Assembly (NCBI GenBank): GCA_004555855.1
Contig: SFJQ01000001.1
Location: 94,321 to 158,320 of the forward strand
Reading direction: 5' to 3'
Length of the DNA stretch: 64,000 bases
DNA from: [Eubacterium] saphenum
GTDB taxonomy: Bacteria; Bacillota; Clostridia; Oscillospirales; Ruminococcaceae
Below, one piece after another: positions 34,743-43,293 of the stretch. The stretch's first letter is position 1, and every line of letters starts with the position of its first letter. Position numbers and translations under genes: made by a program. The notes beneath the pieces were generated by a model, which had not been told where the DNA came from, searched no databases, and was given only the letters and a program-made list of their open reading frames with translations.

Positions 34743-35524
34743 TGAGTATTTTAGATGAAATTGCAGAAAAAACGCGCGGGCGCATTGCCGAAAAAGCGAA
34801 GGAAATCCCGCTTTCCGAGGTACGCGAGGCTGCCGAAAAGCTCCCGAAAACGAGTGATTTTCCCTTTAAGAAAGCGCTTTCGGGCGAGGACATCGCGTTT
34901 ATCTGCGAGGTAAAACGCGCTTCTCCCTCAAAGGGAATTATCGCGGAGGATTTTCCGTATCTGCAGATTGCGAAGGACTACGAAAAAGCGGGCGCGGCGG
35001 CGATTTCCTGCTTAACGGAGCCGTTCTGGTTCAAGGGGAGCGACGCGATTTTGCGGGAAATCACAAGTACCGTGAAAATCCCCGTTTTGCGAAAGGACTT
35101 CACGATTTCCGAGTATATGATTTACGAAGCGAAAATTCTCGGCGCGTCGGCGGTGCTGCTGATATCGTCGATTTTGTCCGAGAAACAGCTCTGCGAGTAC
35201 CTCGATTTGGCGCATTCTTTGGGGCTGTCGGCGCTTGTGGAATGCCGTGACGAAGCGGAAACCGAAGCTGCCGTGAAAATCGGAGCGCAGATTATCGGCG
35301 TAAACAACCGCGATTTGCGGAATTTCTCGGTTGATTTCACCAAGAGTGGAAAGCTCCGCGAGAAAGTCCCTAGCGACAGGATTTTCGTGTCGGAAAGCGG
35401 CGTGAAAACAGCCGAGGACGTGACGGCGCTGCGAAAAGTCAAGGCAAACGCCGCGCTTATCGGTGAAACGCTTATGCGCGCCGAGGACAAAACCGCAAAA
35501 CTGCGCGAATTGAGAGGTTTCTGA
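34742..35524 (+). CDS. trpC: Indole-3-glycerol-phosphate synthase
   Basis: 260 aa. TIM-barrel enzyme that closes the indole ring. The catalytic Lys-rich segment is CEVKRASPSKGII; other motifs are VLRKDFTISEYMIYEA, GVNNRDLRNFSVD and VSESGVKTAEDV. ATG at 34742 overlaps the trpG stop. Its substrate (CDRP) is made by TrpF from the TrpD product, so TrpD must be supplied from elsewhere. Confidence 0.97.
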   Translation: MSILDEIAEKTRGRIAEKAKEIPLSEVREAAEKLPKTSDFPFKKALSGEDIAFICEVKRASPSKGIIAEDFPYLQIAKDYEKAGAAAISCLTEPFWFKGSDAILREITSTVKIPVLRKDFTISEYMIYEAKILGASAVLLISSILSEKQLCEYLDLAHSLGLSALVECRDEAETEAAVKIGAQIIGVNNRDLRNFSVDFTKSGKLREKVPSDRIFVSESGVKTAEDVTALRKVKANAALIGETLMRAEDKTAKLRELRGF

Positions 35525-36114
35525 TGAAGATAAAAATCTGCGGGCTGTACAGAAGCGAGGACGTCGATTTCGTCAACGAAGCGCTGCCCGATTACGCGGG
35601 ATTTGTGCTGAATTTCCCGAAAAGTCACCGAAATATTTCGCTTAACCAAGCCGAATTTCTCAAAAACCGACTCGATAAGCGGATACAGTCGGTCGGGGTT
35701 TTCGTGGACGCGCCTATCGATTATATCGAGGAAGCGGCGCAGAGAAAAATTATCGATATCGTGCAGCTCCACGGAAGCGAAAACGCCGATTTTATCGCAA
35801 AATTGAAGCGGCGCGTTCCCCTGCCGGTAATACGCGCAGTCAAGGTTGACGGGAGCGAAATCGAGCCGCTCGGCGCGGATTTTCTGCTGCTCGACAGCGG
35901 CAAAGGCACGGGAAAAACGTTCGACCACGCGCTGATTTGCCCCGAGAAAATCCCCGTGCCGTTTTTCATCGCGGGCGGGATAACCCCCGAGAAAATCCCC
36001 GATTTAGCGCGGTTTGAGCCGTTTGGCGCGGACATCTCGGGCGGTGTTGAAACGGACAAAATCAAAGACAGAGAAAAAATCCTAGCGGCGGTGAAAGCGG
36101 CGAGAAGCGTGTGA
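35524..36114 (+). CDS. trpF: Phosphoribosylanthranilate isomerase
   Basis: 196 aa. Amadori rearrangement of phosphoribosylanthranilate. N-terminus KIKICGLYRSEDVDFVNEAL carries the catalytic Cys; VQLHGSENADFI and LLDSGKGTGKTFDHAL follow, and the phosphate-binding end is ADISGGVETDKIKD with the catalytic Asp earlier. ATG at 35524 overlaps the trpC stop. Confidence 0.95.
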   Translation: MKIKICGLYRSEDVDFVNEALPDYAGFVLNFPKSHRNISLNQAEFLKNRLDKRIQSVGVFVDAPIDYIEEAAQRKIIDIVQLHGSENADFIAKLKRRVPLPVIRAVKVDGSEIEPLGADFLLLDSGKGTGKTFDHALICPEKIPVPFFIAGGITPEKIPDLARFEPFGADISGGVETDKIKDREKILAAVKAARSV

Positions 36115-36156
36115 AATTTGCTTTTCGGCAAAATGATTTAAGGGAGGACTGAGAAC

Positions 36157-36927
36157 TTGACCGGTATTTTTTTCAGCGGAACAGGAAACACAAAATACTG
36201 CATTTCGCGGTTTTTATCCGCAATTGGCGGAGAACACAGGCTGTATCCCATTGAGGACAGCGCGGCGGTATCCGCAATTTCCGAGGCTGATGAAATTGTA
36301 TTTGCCTATCCCGTTTATTACAGCAATCTGCCGAAGATTGTCAGAGATTTTATTACAGATAATCGGGATTTGTGGCGGGGCAAACGAATTTTTATAATTG
36401 CCACAATGGGCGCGTTCAGCGGCGATGGCGCGGGAGTTTCCGCAAGACTTTTCAGAAAATTCGGCGCGGAAATTCTCGGAGGTCTGCACCTGAAAATGCC
36501 CGACTGCATCGGAGATGTAAAGGCTTTGAAAAAATCGCCCGATGAAAACAGGAAAATTATCGCCGCGGCAGAGGAAAAAACCGACAGAGCCGCGAAAAGC
36601 TATCTGAACGGGAAACCTACGCAAGAAGGTCTGAATATTTTTTATCACCTCGCGGGGCTCTTCGGGCAGCGGCTTTATTTCAGCGGAAAAACAAAGCATT
36701 ACACCAAAAATCCCAAAATCAGCGCTGAAAAATGCGTCGGCTGCGGAAACTGCGAAAAGCTGTGTCCGATGAAGAACATTCACATTTCCGACGGAAAGGC
36801 GGTTTCCGGAGATAAATGCACGCTGTGCTACCGCTGCCTTTCATCTTGCCCGCAGAAAGCAATTACAATTATCGGGAAAAAGGTAATTGTTCAATATAAC
36901 TTCAAAGATTATTCAGGAAAGGAATAA
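36157..36927 (+). CDS. EFR1-type flavodoxin/ferredoxin fusion protein
   Basis: 256 aa. The N-terminal flavodoxin-like domain (~1-150) begins with the FMN phosphate loop [14 protein letters not shown], and contains [19 protein letters not shown] and the [13 protein letters not shown] loop. The C-terminal 2[4Fe-4S] ferredoxin domain (~185-245) has both cluster motifs: [12 protein letters not shown] and [12 protein letters not shown]. The start is TTG at 36157 with AGGGAGG 9 bases upstream; no ATG fits. It lies between trpF and trpB on the same strand (42-base gap upstream, 4 bases downstream), so it is likely co-transcribed. There is no known redox step in the tryptophan pathway; its role here is unknown. 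Confidence 0.85.
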   Translation: MTGIFFSGTGNTKYCISRFLSAIGGEHRLYPIEDSAAVSAISEADEIVFAYPVYYSNLPKIVRDFITDNRDLWRGKRIFIIATMGAFSGDGAGVSARLFRKFGAEILGGLHLKMPDCIGDVKALKKSPDENRKIIAAAEEKTDRAAKSYLNGKPTQEGLNIFYHLAGLFGQRLYFSGKTKHYTKNPKISAEKCVGCGNCEKLCPMKNIHISDGKAVSGDKCTLCYRCLSSCPQKAITIIGKKVIVQYNFKDYSGKE

Positions 36928-36931
36928 AACT

Positions 36932-38116
36932 ATGTCAAACGGAAGATACGGAGATTTCGGCGGGCAGTACGTCCCCGAAACCCTGATGAACGAAATTCAC
37001 AAGCTGGAAGAAGCTTACGAGCATTTCTCGAAGGACCCCGATTTTATCGCGGAACTGGATAAACTGAACCGCGAATACGCAAACAGACCGTCGCTTCTCT
37101 ACTATGCGGAGAAGATGACGAAAGACCTCGGCGGCGCGAAAATTTACTTCAAGCGCGAGGATTTGAACCACACCGGTTCGCATAAAATCAACAACGTTCT
37201 CGGGCAGTGTCTGCTTGCCAAAAAGATGGGTAAAACGCGTATTATCGCGGAAACCGGCGCAGGACAGCACGGCGTTGCTGCGGCAACGGCAGCGGCTCTG
37301 ATGGACTTGGAATGCGAGATTTTTATGGGCAAGGAGGACACAATCCGTCAGGCGCTCAACGTTTACCGAATGGAGCTTCTCGGCGCAAAGGTTCACCCCG
37401 TCACAACCGGCACAATGACCTTGAAAGACGCGGTTAACGAGGCGATGCGCGACTGGTCGGGCAGAGTTGACGACACGCTTTACGTTCTCGGCTCGGTTAT
37501 GGGTCCGCACCCGTTCCCGATGATGGTTCGCGACTTCCAGAGCGTTATCTCAAAAGAAGCGCGCGAGCAAATTCTCGAGCTTGAAGGAAAGCTCCCGACA
37601 GCGGTTATGGCGTGCGTGGGCGGCGGCTCGAACGCGATGGGAATGTTCTACAATTTCATCAATGACAAGGACGTGCGCTTAATCGGCTGCGAGGCGGCAG
37701 GACGCGGCGTCCACACGGGCGAAACGGCTGCTACGATTGCCACGGGAAGCGTCGGCGTTTTCCACGGAATGAAAAGCCTTTTCTGCCAGAACGAGTATGG
37801 ACAGATTGCTCCCGTTTACTCGATATCGGCAGGTCTTGATTACCCCGGCATCGGTCCCGAACACGCTTATCTGCACTCGATAGGCAGAGCTGAGTACGTT
37901 CCGGTAACGGACGATGAGGCGGTGAACGCGTTCGAGTATATCGCGAGAACCGAGGGCATTATCTGCGCTGTTGAGAGCGCGCACGCTGTTGCTCACTTGA
38001 TGAAAATTGCCCCAGCGATGAAGAAAGACGATATCATAATCTGCTGCTTAAGCGGACGCGGCGACAAAGACGTTGCGGCAATCGCGCGTTATCGCGGAAT
38101 TGATTTGCACGAATAA
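36932..38116 (+). CDS. trpB: Tryptophan synthase beta chain
   Basis: 394 aa. Joins indole and serine with PLP. The PLP lysine is in [14 protein letters not shown], and the phosphate loop is GGGSNAMG. N-terminus [22 protein letters not shown] at 36932 with AGGAAAGGA upstream; a longer in-frame extension is rejected. TrpB1-type, matching the adjacent trpA. Confidence 0.97.
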   Translation: MSNGRYGDFGGQYVPETLMNEIHKLEEAYEHFSKDPDFIAELDKLNREYANRPSLLYYAEKMTKDLGGAKIYFKREDLNHTGSHKINNVLGQCLLAKKMGKTRIIAETGAGQHGVAAATAAALMDLECEIFMGKEDTIRQALNVYRMELLGAKVHPVTTGTMTLKDAVNEAMRDWSGRVDDTLYVLGSVMGPHPFPMMVRDFQSVISKEAREQILELEGKLPTAVMACVGGGSNAMGMFYNFINDKDVRLIGCEAAGRGVHTGETAATIATGSVGVFHGMKSLFCQNEYGQIAPVYSISAGLDYPGIGPEHAYLHSIGRAEYVPVTDDEAVNAFEYIARTEGIICAVESAHAVAHLMKIAPAMKKDDIIICCLSGRGDKDVAAIARYRGIDLHE

Positions 38117-38127
38117 GGAGAATTGAG

Positions 38128-38904
38128 ATGAACAGAATAGAAAATGCGTTTAAAAACAAAAAAGCGTTTATCGGCTTTCTGACGGCGGGCGACCCGACGT
38201 TTGACAGCTCGTTTGAGAACATAATGGCGGCGGTTAGAGCGGGCGCGGATATGATAGAAATCGGCATTCCGTTCTCCGACCCGATTGCCGAGGGCGTGGT
38301 AATTCAGGGAGCTGATTTGCGCGCGCTGAAAGCGGGTATGACAACCGACCTTGCGTTTGATTTAGCGCAAAAAGTGCGCCGTGAAACCGACATTCCGCTG
38401 GTGTTTATGACCTACCTGAACCCCGTTTTCAAGTACGGCTATGACAGATTTTTCGCGCGGTGTAAGGAAATCGGCGTGGACGGACTGATTTGCCCCGATA
38501 TGCCGTTTGAGGAAAAGGGCGAGGCGGACGAAATCGCGAAAAAGCACGGAATTTCGATAATCTCGATGATTGCCCCGACCAGCGAAGCGCGCATAAAGTC
38601 AATCGCAGAGAGCGCCGACGGATTTTTGTACATTGTAAGCTCGATGGGCGTAACCGGCGTCCGCAGCGAGATAAAAACCGACCTCGCGTCCATTATGGAG
38701 AGCGTGAAAAAGTACAAGAAAGTTCCCGCGGCAATCGGCTTTGGTGTATCAACACCCGAGCAAGCCGAGAAAATGGCGGCGCTCTCGGACGGAGTTATAG
38801 TTGGCTCGGCGATTGTCAGAATTGTCGAGAAGTACGGCGAAAAAGCCGCTCCCGAGATTTACAATTACGTTAATTCGATGACGGACGCGGTGCATAAAAT
38901 CTGA
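38128..38904 (+). CDS. trpA: Tryptophan synthase alpha chain
   Basis: 258-aa TIM barrel that releases indole to TrpB. The catalytic Glu is in DMIEIGIPFSDPIAEG and the Asp in the GLICPDMPFEE segment. C-terminal phosphate site FGVSTPEQAEKMA, DGVIVGSAIV. Begins 11 bases after trpB. Last gene of the operon. Confidence 0.96.
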   Translation: MNRIENAFKNKKAFIGFLTAGDPTFDSSFENIMAAVRAGADMIEIGIPFSDPIAEGVVIQGADLRALKAGMTTDLAFDLAQKVRRETDIPLVFMTYLNPVFKYGYDRFFARCKEIGVDGLICPDMPFEEKGEADEIAKKHGISIISMIAPTSEARIKSIAESADGFLYIVSSMGVTGVRSEIKTDLASIMESVKKYKKVPAAIGFGVSTPEQAEKMAALSDGVIVGSAIVRIVEKYGEKAAPEIYNYVNSMTDAVHKI

Positions 38905-38932
38905 TTTTTTCCCTAAAATAAATGACAAAAAT

Positions 38933-38959
38933 TCCCCGAAATCGCTCGGGGAGTTTTTG
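38933..38959 (+). terminator. trp operon terminator
   Basis: Stem TCCCCGA/TCGGGGA around AATCGC, then GTTTTTGTTATTT. Begins 28 bases after the trpA stop. Confidence 0.85.
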
Positions 38960-39105
38960 TTATTTCGGACTGATTTTTGCTTTGAAATCCGCGCGGGAAA
39001 CGGGAATTTTTATACGGAATATTCATTAAGCCTCCGTTTTTTTACAAGTTTGATTTATCGATGATTTCATCGTACCATAATCAACAAATTTTTCAGCACA
39101 AAATC

Positions 39106-39141
39106 AAAGCCACCAAACATCTCGGCGGCTTGTTTTTTTCA
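39106..39141. terminator. Possible terminator between trpA and the convergent lipoprotein gene
   Basis: AAAGCCACC pairs with GGCGGCTT imperfectly. Plus strand is followed by GTTTTTTT; minus strand by TGATTTTG. It would mainly back up the lipoprotein gene and any read-through of trp. Confidence 0.45.
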
Positions 39142-39163
39142 GAGAAAACTTTCACGAAATCAC

Positions 39164-39745
39164 TCATTGCTCGCACGAATTTTCGCTTGAATTTGAAGCG
39201 GAATTTTCGCTCGTTTTCTCGGGATTTTCGGCAGCTTTTTCAGCCTCGGTAAAATTCACCGCGAGCTTATACTGCGGGCATTTAAGCGAAATCAGCTTGC
39301 CGGTGCGCTCGTCCGCGGTAACGGTTGTCTTGCTGCCCTCGAAGTCGGTTTCAATGGTGAGCACGCCGTCTTTCGTGCTGATTTTTTCGGCGGGAATTTT
39401 GTCGAGCGAGTCAACGGTTTTCGCGATAATTTCGGGATAAAGCGCGTAACTCTGATTATCGTCAACCGCAAAAGAAAGCGAACCGAGCTGCCCGTCAACG
39501 CCATTTTCACCGAGCTTCACGACAATCCCGCCAAGCGTTTTCGGCTCGGTGAACGAAAATTCCCACTCGCCATCGTTTCGCGAAACGTTCGCCTTCGCTT
39601 CGAGATTTCCGCTTTTTATCTCGGCGGTGAGGGCTTGATTTACGCTGAAATCGGGCGTTTTTTTGGTGAACGGGAGCGTTCCCGAGCACCCGCAGAGCGT
39701 TGCCGCGATAATCGGCAGCGCGAGAAATTTCACAAATTTTTTCAT
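39164..39745 (-). CDS. Putative lipoprotein, function unknown
   Basis: About 193 aa. The signal peptide has a lipobox, AATLCGCSG, so the mature protein starts at a lipidated Cys. The body (~35-170) is a single soluble beta-rich domain with TVTADERTGKLISLKCPQYK; it recalls outer-surface LolA-like or MucB-like folds, but I cannot assign a family. The C-terminus is Ser/Glu/Asn-rich. The start is ATG at 39745 with GGAGG upstream. It follows the nnr gene by 102 bp on the same strand. Confidence 0.8.
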   Translation of the reverse strand: MKKFVKFLALPIIAATLCGCSGTLPFTKKTPDFSVNQALTAEIKSGNLEAKANVSRNDGEWEFSFTEPKTLGGIVVKLGENGVDGQLGSLSFAVDDNQSYALYPEIIAKTVDSLDKIPAEKISTKDGVLTIETDFEGSKTTVTADERTGKLISLKCPQYKLAVNFTEAEKAAENPEKTSENSASNSSENSCEQ

Positions 39746-39847
39746 AATTTCCTCCGTCAAAATTTCTTCGGGAGCGAAATCAATCGAGCGCAGTTTTCGG
39801 CAGCTTTTCCTCGCAAAATTTACGCAATTTCCGCGAGTTTTCCGCGC

Positions 39848-41353
39848 TCAAAACCGGTACAGCCCGTCAATCAAATCCGTTGCCAGAACCGCGTGCGCGG
39901 GGATTTTTTCTGCAAGATTTTCGGCAGCTTTTCCGTGGATAAACGCGGCGCTTGCGGCAGCCTTCAGCGGCTCAACGCCCTGCGCGAGAAGTGACGCGAT
40001 AATCCCCGCGAGAACGTCCCCGCTCCCGCCTTTCGCGAGGGCAGCGCAGCCTGTCGGGTTCACGAAAACCTCGCTTTCGTGTGCAATCACGGTGAACGCG
40101 CCCTTCAGCAGCACAACCGCTCCCGTTTCCTCGGAAAAACCGCGCGCTGCCTTTATCCGGTCGTGCTGAATTTCCGCAACTGAAAGCCCCGAAATCCGCG
40201 AAAACTCCAGCGGGTGCGGCGTGAGAACCGTCGCTCTGCCCGCGCTCGTCCGCTCCTTCAAGACATTTATATTTCCGCCGAGCGAATTTATTCCGTCCGC
40301 GTCAAGAATTATCGGACATTCCGCTTTTTTCACGACAAATTCCGTCAAAATTCGGGTGTTTTCGGAATTTCCCAGCCCGCAGCCAACGCAGACCGCGTTC
40401 ATTTTCGGGAGCATTTCGGCGATTTTTTCCGTGCAATTTTCCGCGACAAATCCGTCATCGGTTTCGGGTAGCGGGAGATAAGTCGTTTCGTGGAGCGCCG
40501 CGCCAAGCATTTTCACAACGGAAATCGGCGCCGCGAGAGTGCAAAGTCCCGCGCCCGTCCGCAAGGCAGCTTTCGTGGACATCGCCGCCGCGCCGCTGTA
40601 GCAAAGGCTTCCCGCGATGTTGAGCAGTCTGCCGAAGGTGCCCTTGTTCGCGGAAGGCTTGCGCTTCGGGATTGCCGAATACGCGCTCTCATCGGTAATT
40701 TTCGCCGAGAAATCCTCGTAGCAGTCCTCGGAAATTCCGATATCGAGCAGCTCGATTTTCCCCAACAAATCAACGCACGCGGGGTTGATAAGCCCCCTTT
40801 TCATTGCCGCGAGAACCAGCGTAAAATCGGGCTTGAAGCAGTGTTCATCGGCTTCTCCGGTGTCCGAGTTCACGCCCGTCGGCACGTCCACAGCAACCTT
40901 AATCGGCACGCTGTTCGCCGTTGTCATAAGCTCTGCGATGTTTTCTGGCAGCGCGCCGTGAAAGCCCGTCCCGAACACGCAGTCAACCGCGATGCAGCTC
41001 TCGCGCAAAACCGCATTACAGCGCGCTTTGTCGGTGTTATAGTCAAGAACAATCTCCCTCGGGAGCAGCGAAAAATACTCCCGCGAAATCTCGGTTTTCG
41101 GCGCGCCGTTTGCGAGGATAACCCGCGTATCTACGCCGTTTTCAAGCAGTTTCCGCGCAATCACAAAACCATCTCCGCCGTTGTTTCCGCTCCCGCAGAG
41201 AACAGCCGCAGCCGCTTTCTCCGGACAAAGCGCAAGCACCCGCTCCCCCGCCGCATTTCCCGCGTTTTTCATCATCTGCGAAAACGAGATGTGTTTCTCG
41301 TCGCAGAGCCGTTCCGCAGACTTCATCTGCGCGTTCGTTACCACATATTTCAT
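39848..41353 (-). CDS. nnr: Bifunctional NAD(P)H-hydrate epimerase / ADP-dependent dehydratase
   Basis: 501 aa. Repairs damaged NADHX/NADPHX. The N-terminal YjeF epimerase domain (~1-210) has VLCGSGNNGGDGFVIARKL and AVDVPTGVNSDTG. The C-terminal ribokinase-like dehydratase domain (~225-495) has LLNIAGSLCYSGAAAMS, VLTPHPLEFSRI and the GGSGDVLAGIIASLLAQG motif with the catalytic Asp. AGGAG precedes the ATG. Transcribed from a promoter divergent to the AGCS symporter gene. Confidence 0.96.
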   Translation of the reverse strand: MKYVVTNAQMKSAERLCDEKHISFSQMMKNAGNAAGERVLALCPEKAAAAVLCGSGNNGGDGFVIARKLLENGVDTRVILANGAPKTEISREYFSLLPREIVLDYNTDKARCNAVLRESCIAVDCVFGTGFHGALPENIAELMTTANSVPIKVAVDVPTGVNSDTGEADEHCFKPDFTLVLAAMKRGLINPACVDLLGKIELLDIGISEDCYEDFSAKITDESAYSAIPKRKPSANKGTFGRLLNIAGSLCYSGAAAMSTKAALRTGAGLCTLAAPISVVKMLGAALHETTYLPLPETDDGFVAENCTEKIAEMLPKMNAVCVGCGLGNSENTRILTEFVVKKAECPIILDADGINSLGGNINVLKERTSAGRATVLTPHPLEFSRISGLSVAEIQHDRIKAARGFSEETGAVVLLKGAFTVIAHESEVFVNPTGCAALAKGGSGDVLAGIIASLLAQGVEPLKAAASAAFIHGKAAENLAEKIPAHAVLATDLIDGLYRF

Positions 41354-41388
41354 AGCTTCTCCTTTCGGAACGCATTTTTCTTACTATT

Positions 41389-41417
41389 ATTTTACAACAA
41401 AATTTCCGTGTTGTCAA
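41389..41417 (-). promoter_or_regulatory. Promoter of nnr
   Basis: Minus strand: TTGACA (41412-41417), 17-nt spacer, TAAAAT (41389-41394). Confidence 0.75.
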
Positions 41418-41460
41418 ATAGAAAAAATGAATTTTTTTGAAACAAAAGTTGCAAAAACTA

Positions 41461-41489
41461 TTGAAATCAAGCGCGAAATATGCTATAAT
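41461..41489 (+). promoter_or_regulatory. Promoter of the AGCS symporter gene
   Basis: TTGAAA (41461-41466), 17-nt spacer, TATAAT (41484-41489). Divergent from the nnr promoter. Confidence 0.8.
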
Positions 41490-41519
41490 AAGTTAAAATA
41501 AAGTTTAGGAGTGAATGAA

Positions 41520-43133
41520 ATGGGTGTTTTGGGATTGATTTCCGAAGCCGCAGAACAGGCTGCAGAGAAGGATTTCGTAACGCAGCTCACCGAAGTCAAC
41601 AACGCAATCAACAATTTTGCGTGGGAAAAACTCGGACTGGTTCTGCTTATCGGCGCAGGAATTGTCCTCACAATCTGCACGAAATTTTTCCAGGTTTCTC
41701 ACATCAAGGAATGGTGGATGAAAACCATAGGCGGAATGTTCAAGCGCAAAAGCAAGGTCCGTAAAAACAAGGAGCACGGCTCAGTGTCGCAGTTTCAGGC
41801 GCTCTGCACGGCGCTTGCGGCGACAATCGGCACGGGAAACATCGCGGGCGTTGCCTCGGCGATTTGCATAGGCGGTCCCGGCGCGGTTTTCTGGATGTGG
41901 ATTGCAGCGTTCTTCGGAATGATGACAAACTTCTCCGAGAATATCCTCGGTATCTACTACCGCCGCAAAAACAAAGAGGGCGAATGGAGCGGCGGTCCGA
42001 TGTACTATCTGCGCGACGGTCTGGGCGGCTACAAGCACTGCAAGTGGGTTGGAAGAGTGCTTGCGGCACTGTTCTCGGTTTTCGCGGTGCTGGCGTCGTT
42101 CGGCATCGGCAATATGGGTCAAATCAACAAAATCGTCATCAACCTCGACAACGCGTTTTTGTCCAATCTTGACCTCGGCTACGCTTTCGGCGATGTGAAA
42201 TGGACGTCCGTTATCATCGGCGGCGTGCTGATGATACTCGGCGGATTGATTATTCTCGGCGGATTGAAGAGAATTGCCTCGTTTGCGGAAAAGGTTGTTC
42301 CGTTTATGGCGGTGGCTTATATTATCGGCTGTATCGTTGTAATCTGCGTACATATAACCGTTGTCGGCGAGATGTTTGCTGCGATTTTCAAGTTCGCGTT
42401 CACCGTTCCCGCAGTTCTCGGAGGCGGCGCGGGAATTGCGATAAAAACAATGGTTTCGGGCTTCAAGAGAGGCGTTTTCTCGAACGAAGCGGGACTTGGT
42501 TCATCGGTTATGGTGCACTCCGCGTCCAACGTCAGAGAGCCTGTTAAACAGGGAATGTGGGGCATTTTCGAGGTATTTGCGGACACGTTTGTTGTATGTA
42601 CGATGACAGCGCTGGTTGTACTTTCAAGCGGGAAAATCGACCTTGCGACAGGTGCGGTAAACGTAGCAGAGGGCGGCGACGCGACGCTGGTTGCGGACGC
42701 TTTCTCAAACGTATTCGGACCGGGCGGCGGAATTTTCGTTTCCGTGGCAATTCTGCTGTTTGCGTTTACAACGGTTGTCGGCTGGTCGCACTACGGCTCG
42801 AAAGCGTTTGAGTACCTGTTCGGCGTTAAGGCGGCGAAGTTCTACAAGGTGTTCTTTGTTGTGATGATAATATCGGGCGCGATGATGACGTCGTCGCTGG
42901 CTTGGGACATTTCGGATACGTTCAACGCGCTGATGATGATACCGAACCTTATTGGTGTTCTTTCGATGCTGCCGGTTGTGATAAAGCTGACGAAGAATTA
43001 TGTAGACAGGCGGGTTAAGCATAAAGATGTTGAGCCGATGCTGTCGTATGATTCGGCAATTCAGGCTGAACACGCGAAGGACGTGGAAGCGGAAATGCAA
43101 GAGGAAATGGAAGACGTTAAGGTCAAGCAGTAA
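41520..43133 (+). CDS. Alanine/glycine:cation symporter, AGCS family
   Basis: About 537 aa. Sodium- (or proton-) coupled uptake of alanine or glycine. About ten or eleven membrane segments. Family motifs ATIGTGNIAGVASAICIGGP and GAVFWMWIAAFFGMMTNFSE, and SNEAGLGSSVMVHSAS in the middle. The start is ATG at 41520, 8 bases after TAGGAG; the in-frame GTG at 41511 is too close to that site. The C-terminus is charged and cytoplasmic. Single-gene unit with its own promoter and terminator. The exact substrate cannot be set from sequence. Confidence 0.93.
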   Translation: MGVLGLISEAAEQAAEKDFVTQLTEVNNAINNFAWEKLGLVLLIGAGIVLTICTKFFQVSHIKEWWMKTIGGMFKRKSKVRKNKEHGSVSQFQALCTALAATIGTGNIAGVASAICIGGPGAVFWMWIAAFFGMMTNFSENILGIYYRRKNKEGEWSGGPMYYLRDGLGGYKHCKWVGRVLAALFSVFAVLASFGIGNMGQINKIVINLDNAFLSNLDLGYAFGDVKWTSVIIGGVLMILGGLIILGGLKRIASFAEKVVPFMAVAYIIGCIVVICVHITVVGEMFAAIFKFAFTVPAVLGGGAGIAIKTMVSGFKRGVFSNEAGLGSSVMVHSASNVREPVKQGMWGIFEVFADTFVVCTMTALVVLSSGKIDLATGAVNVAEGGDATLVADAFSNVFGPGGGIFVSVAILLFAFTTVVGWSHYGSKAFEYLFGVKAAKFYKVFFVVMIISGAMMTSSLAWDISDTFNALMMIPNLIGVLSMLPVVIKLTKNYVDRRVKHKDVEPMLSYDSAIQAEHAKDVEAEMQEEMEDVKVKQ

Positions 43134-43139
43134 TAAGGG

Positions 43140-43169
43140 AGCGCTCGGAGGGGACTTCGGGCGCTTTTT
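43140..43169 (+). terminator. Terminator after the AGCS symporter gene
   Basis: Stem AGCGCTCG/CGGGCGCT (43140-43147 with 43158-43165, one G-U), then TTTTTG. Confidence 0.85.
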
Positions 43170-43211
43170 GCGGGAAATTTTTCGCAAATCTGTAATCGAG
43201 CCGCCTACTTC

Positions 43212-43240
43212 TTGACTTATGCAGAAAAAGGTGATATAAT
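43212..43240 (+). promoter_or_regulatory. Promoter of glmS
   Basis: TTGACT (43212-43217), 17-nt spacer, TATAAT (43235-43240). The 5' leader to glmS is only about 45 nt. Confidence 0.82.
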
Positions 43241-43293
43241 TAGATTATCGAGAATAAAATTGCTTCAAAAGCAAGAAACAGGGGGAAAATAAT

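Noticed and set aside
38990..39060. Second terminator after trpA (ACGGA/TCCGT with T-run)
   Set aside because: The stem is only 5 bp with a 14-nt loop; too weak to list.
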